Shown one piece after another: positions 62,712 to 64,000 of a DNA stretch of 64,000 nucleotides. This DNA is from Bacteroidota bacterium (GTDB taxonomy: Bacteria > Bacteroidota > Bacteroidia > Chitinophagales > Chitinophagaceae): assembly GCA_018267965.1 (NCBI GenBank), contig JAFDXK010000001.1:930001-994000 (forward strand), in the 5' to 3' direction. Each line of letters begins with the position of its first letter. Within the stretch, counting starts at the first letter, position 1. The notes beneath the pieces are model-generated. The model saw nothing but the letters and a program-made list of their open reading frames with translations, was not told the origin of the DNA and ran no database searches. A program made the position numbers and the translations under genes.

Positions 62712-64000
62712 TTATAATTTGAGTTCTTTGCCCAGGTAATAATCTATCACTTTCAATTTAAAAATCAGGTCATATTTTGCTTTAGCAAGATTAGAGGAAG
62801 AACTGTAATAAGTATTCTTTGTGGTGAGGTACTCAACTGTATTGGTCAAACCTAAATCGTATCTTTTTTGCGCATAATCAAAAGCACGGGTAGATGCTTC
62901 TGAAGCTCTTACTGCTGCAGCATATTTCTGAACGGCATTTTTTGCATCATTATATGCTTTGTATACATCCTGCCTTAGTTTCAGTTCAGCTTGGTACTTA
63001 CTCAATTCGCTGCTTATTTTATTGATGCGGGCACGGCTTACGGCAGTTTGGGTTTGCCATCCGTTAAATATCGGAACATTGAGGTTCAGAGATATTGTTT
63101 GTCTGAAGTTTCTGTCAAACTGAGTTCTGCGTGATACATCTGCTGTTTGGTATTGTACTATGGGCTGGTAAATAGGGAATTGACCGGAACCAACACCTGC
63201 AACATTAACATCAGCATAAGAACCATTAGGGGTATAGCCTGTAATGGTATATCCTGTAACATCTTTTACAGTACTTGACCAGTTAGTTCCTATCTGACCA
63301 CCTGCACCTAACTGAGGCAATAAACTGCCTCTAGTAACCCATAAATCCCTTTGAGCCGCTTTGAGTTTTAAGGTGCTACTGATTACTGTACCATAATGTT
63401 TTACAGCCTCGTTATATATATCCTCAGGCAACATTGATAAAGCTACAGTCTGGTCACTTACATTCACCACAGGAACTTGTATGTTAAAAGGTGTTGTAAA
63501 ATCAAGATTAAGCAGCGCTTTAATATCCAATACTGCAGAAGTATATTCCGAAATAGCTGCTATCAGGCTGGCACTGTCATTAGCTAATTGTGCTTCCAGT
63601 TGTGCTACATTCAATTCGGGCACACGGCCTGTTTCAGCAAATTTCCTTGTTTGAGACAACTGTACAGTAGATAGTTCTACTTGCTGTCTGCTAACGGTTA
63701 CCTGCTCTTGTGCAAGCAGTGCTCTCAAATAACCTGTTGCTACATTTAGCGATATATCATTTCGTAGTTGGTTATAATCAGCTTCTGCTGCCTGGTATGA
63801 AAGATTATTGCGTGTTATGCTATTACGTTTTTGAAACCATCCGAACAAAAGCACATCTGCATTTCCGTTCAACCCGATATAATCATAGCTGGTGCCACTC
63901 ACAAACTGGTTAGTAGTCGGGTCTACAGAACGGCCGTAGCTACGGCCATAAGAAGATGAGCCATTGATATTCGGTAACTGGCCTAATACACTCTGTTGGT
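62712..64000 (-). CDS. TolC-family outer-membrane efflux protein (N-terminus outside the window)
   Basis: At least 429 residues; the reading frame stays open to the right edge, so the start lies beyond 64000. It has the long helices and duplicated pattern of TolC/NodT outer-membrane factors: RDLWVTRGSLLPQLGAGGQIG, SLNLNVPIFNGWQTQTAVSRARI, ALLAQEQVTVSRQQVELSTVQL and FDYAQKRYDLGLTNTVEYLTTKN. It would form the outer channel of an RND or ABC efflux system, whose other genes must be beyond the window. It leads the operon with the phosphatase and thiL. Confidence 0.9.
   Translation of the reverse strand, partial: QQSVLGQLPNINGSSSYGRSYGRSVDPTTNQFVSGTSYDYIGLNGNADVLLFGWFQKRNSITRNNLSYQAAEADYNQLRNDISLNVATGYLRALLAQEQVTVSRQQVELSTVQLSQTRKFAETGRVPELNVAQLEAQLANDSASLIAAISEYTSAVLDIKALLNLDFTTPFNIQVPVVNVSDQTVALSMLPEDIYNEAVKHYGTVISSTLKLKAAQRDLWVTRGSLLPQLGAGGQIGTNWSSTVKDVTGYTITGYTPNGSYADVNVAGVGSGQFPIYQPIVQYQTADVSRRTQFDRNFRQTISLNLNVPIFNGWQTQTAVSRARINKISSELSKYQAELKLRQDVYKAYNDAKNAVQKYAAAVRASEASTRAFDYAQKRYDLGLTNTVEYLTTKNTYYSSSSNLAKAKYDLIFKLKVIDYYLGKELKL

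Overview
The window looks like a chromosome segment of a Bacteroidota bacterium, most likely from the Chitinophagaceae/Chitinophagales. The evidence is several secreted proteins with type IX secretion (T9SS) C-terminal domains, the gliding ABC subunit GldA, a TonB receptor with a carboxypeptidase-regulatory-like N-terminus, DUF4199 and DUF3347 proteins, a fused E1 alpha-beta dehydrogenase, and many copies of the Bacteroidota -7 promoter element TAnnTTTG. Codon use is AT-rich. No rRNA, tRNA or CRISPR array was recognised. Nearly all genes are intact; those cut by the window edges are a TolC-like protein on the right and possibly the last codons of a plus-strand gene on the left.

Layout. 0-10 kb: a giant SprB-repeat adhesin with a T9SS type B domain, an unrecognised 991-residue exported protein, a saccharopine dehydrogenase-like enzyme and a hotdog thioesterase. 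10-20 kb: a GT-C membrane glycosyltransferase, gyrA, a TPR protein, a fatty acid desaturase, miaE, an SBBP-repeat T9SS cargo and a seven-helix membrane protein. 20-30 kb: three tandem paralogous lipoproteins, a plus-strand run of GH5 glycosidase, GT-C protein and small molybdopterin-fold protein, then a neutral zinc metallopeptidase, a double-OmpA protein, DUF4199, a membrane-tethered LuxR-type regulator, DUF2200 and a beta-barrel. 30-34 kb: an accessory island. 34-46 kb: a T9SS-sorted cyclophilin, fused E1, a YfhO/methyltransferase/flippase surface-polysaccharide group, a KirBac-like potassium channel, ornithine aminotransferase, a VIT/CCC1 transporter and truA. 46-64 kb: asparagine synthetase, DUF2157, the DUF3347-TonB pair, ABC-F ATPase, T9SS cargo, YajQ, a DegT/RfbC sugar pair, gldA, an EGF-like lipoprotein, thiL, a SuhB-like phosphatase and TolC.

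The most unusual part is 30.1-34.1 kb. It holds a TPR-Arr ADP-ribosyltransferase, a DUF559 nuclease gene enclosed by 30-bp inverted repeats, and a one-piece AAA ATPase-methyltransferase fusion. The last two sit among five kinds of short hairpin repeat (boxes 1-5 here). The boxes form a complete set in inverted orientation to the right of the fusion gene (33708-33971) and a rearranged set to its left (30880-31757), so the DUF559 and AAA-methyltransferase genes lie between long imperfect inverted repeats. No transposase or integrase is visible.

Regulatory pattern. TAnnTTTG elements lie in front of many genes. In four cases (rocD, gldA, the LuxR-type gene, ABC-F) the motif ends only 4-8 bases before the ATG, which predicts leaderless or almost leaderless transcripts. 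Convergent genes are packed very tightly: four pairs overlap by exactly 4 bases at their stop codons.
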